Shown here: positions 1 through 9,128 of the stretch, in pieces | Layout of the letters: the number at the start of each line of letters is the position of its first letter | Position numbering within the stretch: the first letter of the stretch is position 1 | Origin: CALJFL01 sp036961205 | GTDB taxonomy: Bacteria; Pseudomonadota; Gammaproteobacteria; Pseudomonadales; Halieaceae | Direction of reading: 5' to 3' | DNA: 64,000 bases | Assembly: GCA_036961205.1 (NCBI GenBank) | Contig: JBALVI010000001.1 | Location: 682,001-746,000 of the forward strand | The notes under the pieces: generated by a model | What the model saw: the letters and a program-made list of their open reading frames with translations, nothing else | The model's database searches: none | What the model was told of the DNA's origin: nothing | Translations under genes and position numbers: made by a program

Positions 1-1206
1 GTGCGAACCTGCGCTGAGCGCCATCCCGATACCGAATGGGTGTTCGAATATTCTCCCGAGAGCTTTACCGGCACCGAGATGGATTATGCTGTGGATGTCT
101 GCAATGCGGTGACTGCAGTATGGCAGCCCACACCGGAACACCCCTGCATCATAAATTTGCCCGCTACCGTTGAAATGAGTACCCCCAATATCTATGCCGA
201 CCAGATTGAATGGTTCTGTGATCGGGTTGAGCGCAGAGATAGCGTGTTGATCTCGCTGCACACACATAACGATAGGGGTTGTGCTGTGGCAGCCGCTGAG
301 TTGGGTGTGTTAGCGGGTGCCGACCGGGTTGAGGGAACGCTGATGGGCAATGGTGAGCGTACTGGCAATATGGATATCATCACCATGGCGATGAACTTGT
401 ACAGCCAGGGTGTAGATCCGCGCCTTGAGCTGGGTCAGATGGACGAGATCATCCAGACGGTTAAGGAATGCACCCACTTGCCGGTCCATCCTCGTCACCC
501 CTATGCGGGTGAGCTGGTATTTACAGCCTTTTCGGGCAGCCATCAGGACGCCATCAAAAAATGCCTGGCCAGGCGCACCAGTGAACTTGAACCTTGGGAA
601 GTGGCCTATCTGCCGATAGATCCCGCAGACATTGGCCGTTCCTACCAGCAGGTCATTCGAATCAACAGCCAATCGGGCAAAGGGGGTATTGCCTATGTTC
701 TGGAACGAGATTATGGCCTGGAGTTACCGCGCTGGCTGCAGATCGATTTCAGCAGTGCAGTGCAAGCCTTCGCTGAAGAGAAAGAGACTGAAGTGGGCTC
801 GGATGCAATTTATGAATTGTTCCAGCAGACCTATCTCAGTGAAGACCGGCAATGGCGCCTGGGTGATTATCAGGCCAGTCGAGCAGATGGCGTCGATCAG
901 TTACAGGTTGAGCTGGTTCAAGCGGGAGCCAGTCATAAGCTGACTGGCTCTGGTAATGGTGTGGTTGCTTCTTTCGTTGATGCGGTAGCGGGTTTCATCG
1001 GCAAACAAATCGTGTTGGTGGAATACAGCGAGCACGCCCTCAGCCACAGCGCCGATGCCGAGGCGATTTGCTATATCCAGCTCAATATCGAAGGGGAGAG
1101 ATATTGCGGCGTTGGTCTTAGCCACGATATCGTGCAGGCCTCGCTGGATGGTATTCTGGGCGCTATAAATGAAGCGGCAGAATCAGATGCAATCGCGGCC
1201 GCCTGA
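1..1206 (+). CDS. leuA: 2-isopropylmalate synthase, 3' part (5' end outside window)
   Basis: Cytosolic first enzyme of leucine synthesis, condensing acetyl-CoA with 2-oxoisovalerate. The frame is open from base 1 and the visible 401 residues lack the N-terminal catalytic part, so the gene starts upstream; the GTG at base 1 is just an in-frame valine codon. The metal-binding HTHNDRG motif lies near visible residue 87, followed by GNGERTGN. The C-terminal third (from about residue 265) fits the LeuA regulatory/dimerisation domain. The long HMGL insert style resembles the yeast/actinobacterial-type LeuA of about 560 residues. Four bases separate it from the next PLP-enzyme gene, so the two are probably cotranscribed. 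Confidence 0.93.
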   Translation: MRTCAERHPDTEWVFEYSPESFTGTEMDYAVDVCNAVTAVWQPTPEHPCIINLPATVEMSTPNIYADQIEWFCDRVERRDSVLISLHTHNDRGCAVAAAELGVLAGADRVEGTLMGNGERTGNMDIITMAMNLYSQGVDPRLELGQMDEIIQTVKECTHLPVHPRHPYAGELVFTAFSGSHQDAIKKCLARRTSELEPWEVAYLPIDPADIGRSYQQVIRINSQSGKGGIAYVLERDYGLELPRWLQIDFSSAVQAFAEEKETEVGSDAIYELFQQTYLSEDRQWRLGDYQASRADGVDQLQVELVQAGASHKLTGSGNGVVASFVDAVAGFIGKQIVLVEYSEHALSHSADAEAICYIQLNIEGERYCGVGLSHDIVQASLDGILGAINEAAESDAIAAA

Positions 1207-1210
1207 CTGA

Positions 1211-2173
1211 GTGAATATGACTAGCCCAATACAGATACCTACCTTGGCCGACATCGAGGCAGCGCACCATAGAATCAGGGACTACATCCACAAGACCCCT
1301 GTTTACCAGAGTGAGCTTCTCAACCGTGACGTGGGCGGTGAGTTATTCTTCAAATGCGAAAACCTGCAGAAAGTCGGTGCTTTTAAAGCGCGCGGTGCAA
1401 GTAATGCGGTGCTAAGCCTTAGCGATGAACAGGCCGAAAATGGAGTGGCAACGCATTCTTCCGGTAATCATGGCGCTGCCTTGGCGATGGCCGCGGCCAG
1501 GCGGAACATTTCAGCGCAAATTGTCATGCCCTCTAATGCACCCAAGGTGAAAAAAGCGGCGGTTGCAGCGTACGGGGCAGAGATCATCGAATGCGAGCCG
1601 ACGCTGGCAGCGCGCGAGGAAACCCTGGCATCAGTGGTGGCGAAATCCGGCGCGAATATTGTTCACCCCTATGCAGATTCTCGGGTGATTGCCGGGCAGG
1701 GGACGGTTGCACTGGAATTACTGGCGCAGATTGAGGACCTGGACCTTGTAGTTGTCCCAGTGGGCGGCGGTGGCTTGCTGGCGGGGGTGGCTTTGGCCGT
1801 TAAGAGCCTTCGCCCCGAGGTTGAAGTGGTGGCGGTTGAGCCCGCCGGTGCGGACGATGCGTTTCGTTCCTTTGGGCTGGGCACGCTGGTCCCACAGAAC
1901 TCGCCAAATACCATTGCCGATGGGCTGCGAGCGGGTCTTGGTGAAATAAATTTCCAGATCATTCAAAAGTATGTGGATACTATTATCACTGTTGATGACA
2001 GCACTATCATTGAGGCAATGAAGCTGCAGTGGAGTAGGCTGAAAACCGTGGTGGAGCCCTCGGGTGCGGTCAGTTTTGCTGGCGCTCTGGAGTATCCCGA
2101 GCGGTTCCGTGGCCGTCGGGCGGGGGTGGTGATCACCGGTGGCAACCTCGACCTTGACCAATTGCCCTGGTAA
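1211..2173 (+). CDS. Serine racemase / threonine dehydratase-type PLP enzyme
   Basis: Fold-type II PLP enzyme of 320 residues. The Schiff-base lysine lies in VGAFKARGA (about residue 57), the substrate loop is SSGNHG and the phosphate-binding loop is GGGGLLAG. There is no C-terminal ACT domain, so it is not the feedback-regulated biosynthetic IlvA. The segment EPAGADD matches the divalent-cation site of eukaryotic-type serine racemases (EPSNADD in mammals), and PNTIADG and SGGN-like GGNLD also fit that branch. Likely reactions are serine racemisation or serine/threonine/hydroxyaspartate dehydration; the exact substrate cannot be read from sequence. Start is GTG 1211 (an ATG two codons later is possible), four bases after leuA. 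Confidence 0.8.
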   Translation: MNMTSPIQIPTLADIEAAHHRIRDYIHKTPVYQSELLNRDVGGELFFKCENLQKVGAFKARGASNAVLSLSDEQAENGVATHSSGNHGAALAMAAARRNISAQIVMPSNAPKVKKAAVAAYGAEIIECEPTLAAREETLASVVAKSGANIVHPYADSRVIAGQGTVALELLAQIEDLDLVVVPVGGGGLLAGVALAVKSLRPEVEVVAVEPAGADDAFRSFGLGTLVPQNSPNTIADGLRAGLGEINFQIIQKYVDTIITVDDSTIIEAMKLQWSRLKTVVEPSGAVSFAGALEYPERFRGRRAGVVITGGNLDLDQLPW

Positions 2174-2304
2174 TCATCCAGCGGCTCGTTCGATGAGAGT
2201 ATCAAGGCATTAATCCTCTATAAGTTGTCTCCATTTTTGTGGCAAACTGAACGCCATAAAGAGTCCCTGAGAGGGCTTGCGACCGCAAAAAAGCAATCGT
2301 ATTT

Positions 2305-3444
2305 ATGGATAGTTCACAGGCAACAGCAAAGCCATCGCGTTGGCGCGCCCTAAAGCGTCATTTCACTGAGGCGTTTTCCGGCGAACTCGAGATCCAACGG
2401 CGCTCATTCGATAGTGAGCGGCAGGATCAAACTGTGCTAAAGCGGCAGCGGGATGCCTATCGCTACATCTTGCTCTTACTGTCTGTAGTGTTGGCGCCCG
2501 TCGATGCCCACAATTTTTATACCGGACAGTATATCCCGGCGTTTGCCGGCCTGGCGGTACTCTTTGTCTTCCTTGCCAATATCTGGCTTCTGGTGCGCCA
2601 GCGTGAAGCGTTTCTGTCCCCCGGCGTGATGCTGCTACTGACTATTGCGCTGGTTATGCTCTCTGTTTTCTATGGCCAGAGTTACAGCCTGTACTGGATG
2701 TATCCTTTACTGGTTGCTTTGCCAGTGCTGTTACAGACTCGCTGGGCAGTCTGGCTGGGTGTGCTTAGTGGTGCCCTGGTCATGCCGCTGGTCTTTAGTC
2801 AGTTTGACCGCGGTACCGCGGTGATAATCTGCCTATCGATGGCGCACACCTGGTTAATCAGTGCCTGGCTGATGTTTGCTGTCTCTCAGCATTCCCGTCA
2901 ACTCAAGGATATGGCGGTGACTGACCCGCTTACCGGGGCCTACAACCGGCGGTACTTTGAGGAGCAGGTTCGCCAGTCTCTGGATATTTGGGGGCGTTAC
3001 AAACGACCCTCTACATTGCTGCTGATGGACATCGATCATTTTAAACGGGTGAATGACAGCTTTGGTCACGGTGTTGGTGATCAAGCCCTGGTACTCCTGG
3101 TTGACCTGATTGCCAGTAGGATTCGCGGCGTCGATACACTGTGCCGCTACGGTGGTGAAGAATTTGCTGTATTGCTAAGTGAGACCTCAGCCCGCCATGG
3201 CGTTCGTCTGGCAGAGGAATTGCGGTCCAGGGTGCAAGAGTCTGAGCTACTGCCCGAAGGCCAGTTAACCATCAGTGTCGGGGTGACGGATATATCTGCC
3301 GCAGGTGATGCCGAGGAGTGGATCAGATTGACTGACGAAGCACTCTACCGCGCTAAAAAGCAGGGTCGAAATCGCGTCGAATCCCACGTTGGCGAAGTGG
3401 TGTCGGCCCCACCCCTGGGCGATTCGCTACCGATTTGGCGCTGA
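2305..3444 (+). CDS. Membrane diguanylate cyclase (GGDEF)
   Basis: Makes c-di-GMP from two GTP at the inner membrane. The protein has 379 residues. About 50 soluble, basic N-terminal residues precede five or six hydrophobic helices (roughly 50-190), and the C-terminal GGDEF domain starts at DPLTGAYNRRYF. The active-site signature is GGEEF near residue 282, a functional variant. RGVD five residues before it is the RxxD inhibitory I-site, so product feedback is expected. No known periplasmic sensor domain is visible, only the helices. I see no good ribosome-binding site before ATG 2305. The DUF6279 lipoprotein gene follows after 19 bases and is probably cotranscribed. Confidence 0.88.
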   Translation: MDSSQATAKPSRWRALKRHFTEAFSGELEIQRRSFDSERQDQTVLKRQRDAYRYILLLLSVVLAPVDAHNFYTGQYIPAFAGLAVLFVFLANIWLLVRQREAFLSPGVMLLLTIALVMLSVFYGQSYSLYWMYPLLVALPVLLQTRWAVWLGVLSGALVMPLVFSQFDRGTAVIICLSMAHTWLISAWLMFAVSQHSRQLKDMAVTDPLTGAYNRRYFEEQVRQSLDIWGRYKRPSTLLLMDIDHFKRVNDSFGHGVGDQALVLLVDLIASRIRGVDTLCRYGGEEFAVLLSETSARHGVRLAEELRSRVQESELLPEGQLTISVGVTDISAAGDAEEWIRLTDEALYRAKKQGRNRVESHVGEVVSAPPLGDSLPIWR

Positions 3445-3463
3445 AGCGATGGGAGCGTCGACA

Positions 3464-4321
3464 ATGAAGAAACGGGTAAGTTTAATACTGGTGGTGCTGT
3501 TGCTCGCTGGCTGCAGCAGCACGACGTTTGTTTACAATCGCCTCGATTTTCTTCTGCCCTGGTACCTGGGGGACTACGTCAATCTGGATCGGCAACAGAA
3601 AAAACACCTCGATGAATTGTTGGAGCCTTTTTTGTCCTGGCACCAGACAGAGGAATTGCCCGTTTATCTGGCCATTCTGGATGACGCCCGGGCGCGCCTT
3701 GACCAACCAGTGAGTACAGATGATTTGGCGGAGCTCTCGGCACAGGTCGAGGCGGCATGGTTTCGGCTTGAGGAAGAGGCTCTGGATTGGCTATTGAACC
3801 TCGGTGATCAGCTGTCTGATCAGCAGATGGCAGGATTTATAGCAGAGCTCAGAGCCAAGCAAGTGGAGTACGAGGAAGAATACTTGCCGCGCTCAGATGA
3901 GGAATATCGAGAGGAGGCACGGGATAATCTCCGCGACAATCTGCAGGATTACCTTGGACGTCTGGAATCCGAGCAGTCGGTCATCCTGCAATTGGCCAGC
4001 GAGCAATTGGTAAGGTCAGACGCGGCCTGGTTGTCTGAGCGCGCCCGCTGGCTCGATACACTGGAGCGCATTCTTCAGCGCGATTCCGGCTGGCAGCAGA
4101 GTTTGTTGGCCGCCATTGCCGATAGGGATGAAAATGTTTCTCAGGAGTACAACGACACCTTCAGCCACAACCTTGCGGTCATCCAGGGGGCCATTGCGGA
4201 GGTGCTGAACGGCCGAACGCCTAAACAAGACAAGCGACTCAAACGAGAAATCGATGGGCTCAGAGAAGATCTTGAAACGCTTATACAGCAGGGGCAGCAA
4301 GCCTCAGCCAAGGCCGCCTGA
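3464..4321 (+). CDS. DUF6279 family lipoprotein
   Basis: Predicted lipoprotein of 285 residues and unknown function. The chosen ATG 3464 places a basic n-region (MKKR), a hydrophobic stretch and lipobox LAGC (Cys17) at the N-terminus; an upstream in-frame extension would bury this signal and overlaps the previous gene. The mature part is rich in Glu, Leu, Asp and Arg and looks almost wholly alpha-helical. The motif YNRLDFLLPWYLGDYV directly after the lipid anchor is typical of the family as I recall it. It follows the diguanylate cyclase in the same direction; a functional link is possible but unproven. Confidence 0.75.
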   Translation: MKKRVSLILVVLLLAGCSSTTFVYNRLDFLLPWYLGDYVNLDRQQKKHLDELLEPFLSWHQTEELPVYLAILDDARARLDQPVSTDDLAELSAQVEAAWFRLEEEALDWLLNLGDQLSDQQMAGFIAELRAKQVEYEEEYLPRSDEEYREEARDNLRDNLQDYLGRLESEQSVILQLASEQLVRSDAAWLSERARWLDTLERILQRDSGWQQSLLAAIADRDENVSQEYNDTFSHNLAVIQGAIAEVLNGRTPKQDKRLKREIDGLREDLETLIQQGQQASAKAA

Positions 4322-4379
4322 CTTCAGGTAACTGTTGGGATAGAGCATTTCCTGCGTGCCGGTGGCGGGCCAAATAGCA

Positions 4380-4410
4380 ATAAAAAGGGCTGCATTTAAG
4401 CTGCACAGCC
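4380..4410 (-). terminator. Intrinsic terminator after argA
   Basis: Read on the minus strand, GGCTG and CAGCC form a stem around a 13-base loop, followed by CTTTTTA. It begins four bases past the argA stop codon and lies in the convergent gap with the DUF6279 gene. The stem is short, so strength is uncertain. Confidence 0.5.
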
Positions 4411-4414
4411 GAAC

Positions 4415-5719
4415 TCAGAAGTGTTTGTAAAAAACCTTGGAATTACGCTGCAGATTGTACAAAAACTGCTTTTCGTTGGGTAGGTCATCCAAAGAGGCAG
4501 CTTTAAACCCCTGTTCCAAAAACCAGTGCGCGGTCTGAGTGGTTAAGACAAAAACTCGATCGAGGCCCAGGCGCCTGGCTTCATCTTCAAGCTCCATCAG
4601 CAAGCGTTGTCCTCGCTGCCCGCCACGATAGTCGGGGTGGGATACAATGCACGCGACTTCACCAGAAGCTTCTTCCGGGAAAGGGTAAAGTGCTGCGCAG
4701 GCGATAATGCGCCCGTCTCGCTCCAACAATCGAAATTGCTTTATTTCCGCCTCCAGCAGTTCTCTGGAGCGCTTTAGCAGAACCCCCTGTTGCTCCAGCG
4801 GCTCGATCAACTCAAGAATGCCGCCAACGTCATCAATGGTGGCGTAGCGGGATTGTTCATAGTCGTCATCTGCCACCAGGGTGCCGCTACCGTCGTGGGT
4901 AAACAATTCTTCGAGCAGCGCGCAATCATCGCCATGACTGATGATATGGCAGCGCGGCACGCCCATTCGACAGGCGCGATTTGCGGTGTTCAGCAGCGCG
5001 AGTTGTCCGGCGTTTTTCAATTGAAGACCGTCGCTATGGCCCACGGTGCATTGACGTATCAACGATCCGCTATCGGCCATCAGGCCCTCTGCTTCACTCA
5101 AAAGTACCAGTTTGTCGGCGCCTATTTCTGCTGCGCAGTGCACCGCGATATCTTCCAGCGACAGATTGAAAATCTCCCCGGTGGCTGAATAGCCCAGAGA
5201 CGACAGCAACACTATCGAACCACCATCCAGCTGTGCTTTTATGGCGGTAGCATCAATTCGTCTAACCTGGCCGGTGAGATGGTAGTCAACGCCATCGACT
5301 ACACCTCGTGGCCTGGCGGTGACGAAGTTGCCCGAACAGACCTGCATTCTAGAACCCTGCATGGGTGAGTTAGGCAGACCCATAGAAAGTAAGGCTTCGA
5401 ATTGTGCGCGTAGAGAGCCCGCTGCATCCTTCACGTGCTCGATAGCATTCGAATCGGTAATACGGATATCCTGGTGGAACTCGCTCTTCAGACCGGCTGC
5501 TGCCATGCGATGATCGATCTGTGGACGTGAGCCATGGGCCAGTACAAGCTTTATGCCCAGGCTGTGGAGCAGCGCAATATCGTGAATGATGTTGGCGAAA
5601 TTCTCGTGCAGCGCGCACTCTCCCGACAACATCAACACAAAGGTCTTACCTCTGTGCATGTTGATGTAGGGTGCCGTATTCCTGAACCAGCGAATATGCG
5701 CGCGACTTTCAGTGGTCAC
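4415..5719 (-). CDS. argA: N-acetylglutamate synthase
   Basis: First step of arginine synthesis: acetyl-CoA plus glutamate gives N-acetylglutamate. Its 434 residues are close to E. coli ArgA. The N-terminal amino-acid-kinase-like domain (to about residue 275) binds arginine for feedback inhibition; the C-terminal GNAT domain carries FPEEASGEVACIVSHPDYRG. The family motif ATIDDVGGILELIEPLEQQG is present. Translation most likely starts at GTG 5719, giving an N-terminus that aligns with E. coli (RHSVPYINTHRGKTF against RNTAPYINMHRGKTF). It follows argE after 113 bases and is the last gene of the DUF47-PiT-argE-argA series. Confidence 0.93.
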   Translation of the reverse strand: MTTESRAHIRWFRNTAPYINMHRGKTFVLMLSGECALHENFANIIHDIALLHSLGIKLVLAHGSRPQIDHRMAAAGLKSEFHQDIRITDSNAIEHVKDAAGSLRAQFEALLSMGLPNSPMQGSRMQVCSGNFVTARPRGVVDGVDYHLTGQVRRIDATAIKAQLDGGSIVLLSSLGYSATGEIFNLSLEDIAVHCAAEIGADKLVLLSEAEGLMADSGSLIRQCTVGHSDGLQLKNAGQLALLNTANRACRMGVPRCHIISHGDDCALLEELFTHDGSGTLVADDDYEQSRYATIDDVGGILELIEPLEQQGVLLKRSRELLEAEIKQFRLLERDGRIIACAALYPFPEEASGEVACIVSHPDYRGGQRGQRLLMELEDEARRLGLDRVFVLTTQTAHWFLEQGFKAASLDDLPNEKQFLYNLQRNSKVFYKHF

Positions 5720-5832
5720 TGATGACTCCGAGTCTTTAAATTTAGTGGGTTGCTAAGGTTACCCAAAGGCGGGTAGATACTCTAATGGCAATATTGCACA
5801 GATCGGAGGGGGCTTTAATGGTGTCTTTCGTT

Positions 5833-6984
5833 CTAGAGACAATAGTGAGCGATGCACTGCTGCAGCAGATCCACATACGGCCGCATTTGTTCCAGCTCCA
5901 TATATTCGTCAGGCTGGTGGGCACGATCGATAGATCCAGGGCCCATAATGATGGTTTCCATTCCCAGTTGTTGTAGAAATGGCGCCTCGGTAGCGAAGGC
6001 TACTGCTTTCGCAGTGTGCCCGGTGAGGGATTCCGCCATTTGTACCAGCTCACTGTCGGCGGGCTGTTCAAAGGGGGGGATGTTTTTGACCAGTGACTCC
6101 AGACTGAGATCGATATCGGCGTCCTCCGCAATTATGGCAAGTCGTTTCTCGATATCGGAACGAACCTCTTCGTTATTGCCGTCGGGTGTCATACGTAGAT
6201 CAAAGTGCAGCTCGGTACTGCCGCAAATTCGGTTGGGGCTGTCACCCCCGTGAATGCAGCCCAGGTTCAGCGTTGGATACGCGATCTCAAACAAGGGGTT
6301 GCTATAACGCTGGGCAAGTTGGGCACGAAATTCCATAAGATCGCCCATCACCCTATGCATGGCATCCAGCGCGCTGTTACCCAGAGCCGGGTTGGAAGAG
6401 TGCCCGGCCTGCCCGATCACTTTTACCGATTGCATCATGATGCCTTTGTGCATACGTACCGGGACCAGTGAAGTCGGTTCGCCAATAATAGCCGCTCTGG
6501 CTTTTGGTCTGCCGGCAGCGGCTAACGCTCTGGCGCCGTTCATCGAGCTTTCTTCATCGGCCGTAGCGAGAATGATCAACGGCTGCTGCAAAGGCTTATC
6601 CAGAAACTGGCTGGCGGCGGCCATGGCCAGCGGGAAGAACCCTTTCATATCTGTGCTACCCAAACCGTAGAGCCGATTGTCGCGCTCACTGAGTTGCAGT
6701 GGGTCAGATTGCCAGCGGCCCTCGTCGAAAGGCACGGTATCGCTATGGCCAGCCAGCACCAGCCCACCGGGCCCTGTGCCCAGGGTGGCGATTAAGTTTG
6801 CTTTGCTGCCGTCGGCATTGACATCGATTATTTCTGTGCGAAAACCCATGTCAGACAACCAGCTGGCCAGAAGATCGATGATCTTTCGGTTGCCTTGATC
6901 CCAGGAACTGTCGGTAGAGCTCACTGACGGCGTGGCAACCAGCTGCTGTAATTGGGAGAGTATGAGTTTTTCGGAATAGGGCAT
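5833..6984 (-). CDS. argE: Acetylornithine deacetylase
   Basis: Zn-dependent M20 peptidase-family enzyme that hydrolyses N-acetylornithine to ornithine and acetate. It has 383 residues. Metal and catalytic motifs are GHSDTVPFD (His, Asp), GSTDMKGF (bridging Asp) and ADEESS (catalytic Glu plus metal Glu). The lid/dimerisation domain occupies about 180-290. Its presence beside argA suggests a linear (ArgE) rather than only cyclic (ArgJ) arginine route. ATG 6984 lies three bases after the PiT stop, so translation is probably coupled to the transporter gene. Confidence 0.92.
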   Translation of the reverse strand: MPYSEKLILSQLQQLVATPSVSSTDSSWDQGNRKIIDLLASWLSDMGFRTEIIDVNADGSKANLIATLGTGPGGLVLAGHSDTVPFDEGRWQSDPLQLSERDNRLYGLGSTDMKGFFPLAMAAASQFLDKPLQQPLIILATADEESSMNGARALAAAGRPKARAAIIGEPTSLVPVRMHKGIMMQSVKVIGQAGHSSNPALGNSALDAMHRVMGDLMEFRAQLAQRYSNPLFEIAYPTLNLGCIHGGDSPNRICGSTELHFDLRMTPDGNNEEVRSDIEKRLAIIAEDADIDLSLESLVKNIPPFEQPADSELVQMAESLTGHTAKAVAFATEAPFLQQLGMETIIMGPGSIDRAHQPDEYMELEQMRPYVDLLQQCIAHYCL

Positions 6985-6987
6985 GTC

Positions 6988-8265
6988 TTAGCTAAAGATA
7001 CCCTTAAACAGGAAGAAGAAGATTATCGCCAGGCCGGCGCCCGCCGGCAGAGTAATGATCCAGGACATGAAAATTGAACTGACGGTGCGTAAATTCAGCG
7101 CAGCAATACCCCTGGCAAACCCAACCCCCAGAACAGCACCTACCAGAGTGTGAGTGGTCGAAATGGGCAAACCGGTTGCCGAAGCAATGACCACCGTGCC
7201 CGCCGCAGCTAATTCTGCTGCGAAACCACGGCTGGGGGTCAGCTCGGTAATTTTATGGCCGATGGTGGTAATGACCTTCCAGCCATAGGTTGCCAAACCG
7301 ATCACTATGCCCAGGCCGCCAATCAGAAGAATCCACCAGGGCATAACGGATTTTGCAGCGATCTCTCCTCCTGAGAGCACGGTACTGGCAATAGCTGCAA
7401 GCGGTCCCACCGCATTGGCTACATCGTTGGAGCCGTGGGCAAAGGCCATGGAACAGGCGGTAAAAACCATCAAAATGGCGAATACCCGCTCTACACTGTG
7501 GAAGCGGCTGTTCTCGTCGTGGACATCTTTTACCCGCCTCAGCATCAGGGCGCCAAACCCCGCGACGATCAGGCCAATAACCGTGGACAGGGGCAGCGCG
7601 TTGGCGAAATCGCTGCCCAGGCCTAGATCCATATCCAGGCCTATATGTTTGAGGCCCTTCAGCAGCGTGACCATGGAAATCATAAAGCCGACCATCCACA
7701 TGTATACAGGAATAAATCGCTTGGCCCGATTAAAGGGATCATCGGTATCGAGAATCAGAATCTTCACACTCATGAACAGACCGAAGGCAAGTGTGCCGGC
7801 CATTAGCGGCGACACCACCCAGCTGGCAACGATAGCGCCGACCTTACCCCAGGCCACCGCATCGACAGAAATGCCCACGGCGGCGAAGCCGACGATAGCG
7901 CCGACTATAGAATGCGTGGTCGACACGGGCCAGCCATTCAGGCTGGCGATTAATAGCCAGGTTCCGGCTGCCAGCAATGCCGATAACATGCCATAAACCA
8001 TCAGTTCGGGGGAATTTTCCATGACCGACGGATCAATAATGCCTTTACGGATAGTAGCGGTAACTTCGCCACCGGCAAGATAGGCGCCGAGAAACTCGAA
8101 AATCATTGCAATCAAAATCGCTTGTTTCATGGTCAGAGCACGAGAGCCCACCGAGGTTCCCATGGCGTTAGCGACGTCGTTGGCGCCTATACCCCAGGCC
8201 ATAAAGAAGCCGAAGACGCAGGCCATGATCAGAAAAACGGTACCGTAATTGGCGATGATTTCCAT
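6988..8265 (-). CDS. Low-affinity inorganic phosphate transporter (PiT family)
   Basis: Inner-membrane phosphate:cation symporter of 425 residues with about ten hydrophobic segments. The two inverted PiT signature repeats are visible: GANDVANAMGTSVGSRALT near residue 27 and GSNDVANAVGPLAAI near residue 280. STTHSIVGA and STTHTLVGA are the matching second halves of each repeat. It lies ten bases after the DUF47 gene, its usual partner, which is thought to regulate or assist Pit transporters. The same DUF47-PiT pair next to argE/argA is found in Pseudomonas as I recall. Confidence 0.92.
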   Translation of the reverse strand: MEIIANYGTVFLIMACVFGFFMAWGIGANDVANAMGTSVGSRALTMKQAILIAMIFEFLGAYLAGGEVTATIRKGIIDPSVMENSPELMVYGMLSALLAAGTWLLIASLNGWPVSTTHSIVGAIVGFAAVGISVDAVAWGKVGAIVASWVVSPLMAGTLAFGLFMSVKILILDTDDPFNRAKRFIPVYMWMVGFMISMVTLLKGLKHIGLDMDLGLGSDFANALPLSTVIGLIVAGFGALMLRRVKDVHDENSRFHSVERVFAILMVFTACSMAFAHGSNDVANAVGPLAAIASTVLSGGEIAAKSVMPWWILLIGGLGIVIGLATYGWKVITTIGHKITELTPSRGFAAELAAAGTVVIASATGLPISTTHTLVGAVLGVGFARGIAALNLRTVSSIFMSWIITLPAGAGLAIIFFFLFKGIFS

Positions 8266-8275
8266 GGACGTCCCC

Positions 8276-8956
8276 TTACTTGGCCATTACGATTTGCAGT
8301 CGGTCGCCCACTTTTTCAGCGGCGTCGGCGATACTGCCCAAAAGGGCCATTACTCTGTAATAGAACATGACGTCTACGGGTGGCAGTTCAGCTTCCAATT
8401 TGAACAGGCGGTAGCGCAGGCTGTCCGCTAGTTTGTCGGTGCGGCCCTCCAGCTTGTCCAGCTCTTTCAGCATGGCCTCCACCCGTTTGACCTCGCGGCC
8501 GGTGAACCCGACTTCCAGCAATTCATCCAGTTCCTGGATTGCCAGCAGGGCCTGGTCGACTGTGGCGACACAGGCGTCGGTAAATTCGATAACGTACTTT
8601 TCCAGTTTTTTGGGGAAGTGCATCCGGCGGCCCAGCATTAATACGCCAACATCTTTGGCCGTGTTGGCAACCACATCCTGGATGGCAACCAGCTCGAGCA
8701 AATCTGACCGTGGTACAGGAAGGAAGAGACTCTTGGGCAGGTGTCTGCGTACCGATCGCTTTAGTTTGTCGGCTTCACGTTCTGCGTCAACGACTTGCGC
8801 ATGAATTTTGGCGGCTTTGTCCCAGTCGTCTGCGATGCTGGCCGCTATTAGCTGGGGCAGCAACTGCACGGCCTCCTGGGCAATCTTCATGTGCTCCTGA
8901 ATAGGACCAATTGGTGATCTGCCAAAGAGGTTACCCAGGGGGTTTCGGGTGGCCAT
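8276..8956 (-). CDS. DUF47 / TIGR00153 PhoU-like protein
   Basis: Cytosolic helical-bundle protein of 226 residues, distantly related to PhoU and almost always paired with a PiT transporter. The N-terminus NPLGNLFGRSPIGPIQEHM is the family hallmark. ATG 8956 is preceded by AGGAGA at good spacing; longer in-frame extensions upstream look non-coding. Ten bases separate its stop from the PiT start. It is the first gene of the minus-strand run ending at argA, divergent from the GspE-like ATPase gene across about 170 bases that should hold both promoters. Confidence 0.9.
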   Translation of the reverse strand: MATRNPLGNLFGRSPIGPIQEHMKIAQEAVQLLPQLIAASIADDWDKAAKIHAQVVDAEREADKLKRSVRRHLPKSLFLPVPRSDLLELVAIQDVVANTAKDVGVLMLGRRMHFPKKLEKYVIEFTDACVATVDQALLAIQELDELLEVGFTGREVKRVEAMLKELDKLEGRTDKLADSLRYRLFKLEAELPPVDVMFYYRVMALLGSIADAAEKVGDRLQIVMAK

Positions 8957-9128
8957 ATTATTCTCCTGAAGGCGCGCGCGAGAGCGCAGTATAGGTGCTC
9001 GAAAGGCGGCTGTCACAATAAATGGCGCGCCAATATACAGAGATTTGAACGGACCGAGTCATCGTCGCAAGGTAGAGCTGTGATAGCATGGAAAAGTGGT
9101 AATTGGGCCAAAAAGAGAAGGTAAATCC

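Noticed and set aside
1..3. GTG at the first base as start of leuA
   Set aside because: The protein lacks the catalytic N-terminal part of 2-isopropylmalate synthase; the real start is outside the window.
1718..2161. 147-codon frame antisense to the PLP enzyme
   Set aside because: Covers a well-conserved enzyme gene on the other strand; no start signals.
7307..7996. 229-codon frame antisense to the PiT transporter
   Set aside because: Shadow of a hydrophobic gene with regular codon use on the real strand; composition Ser/Pro/Thr/Arg-rich without a domain.
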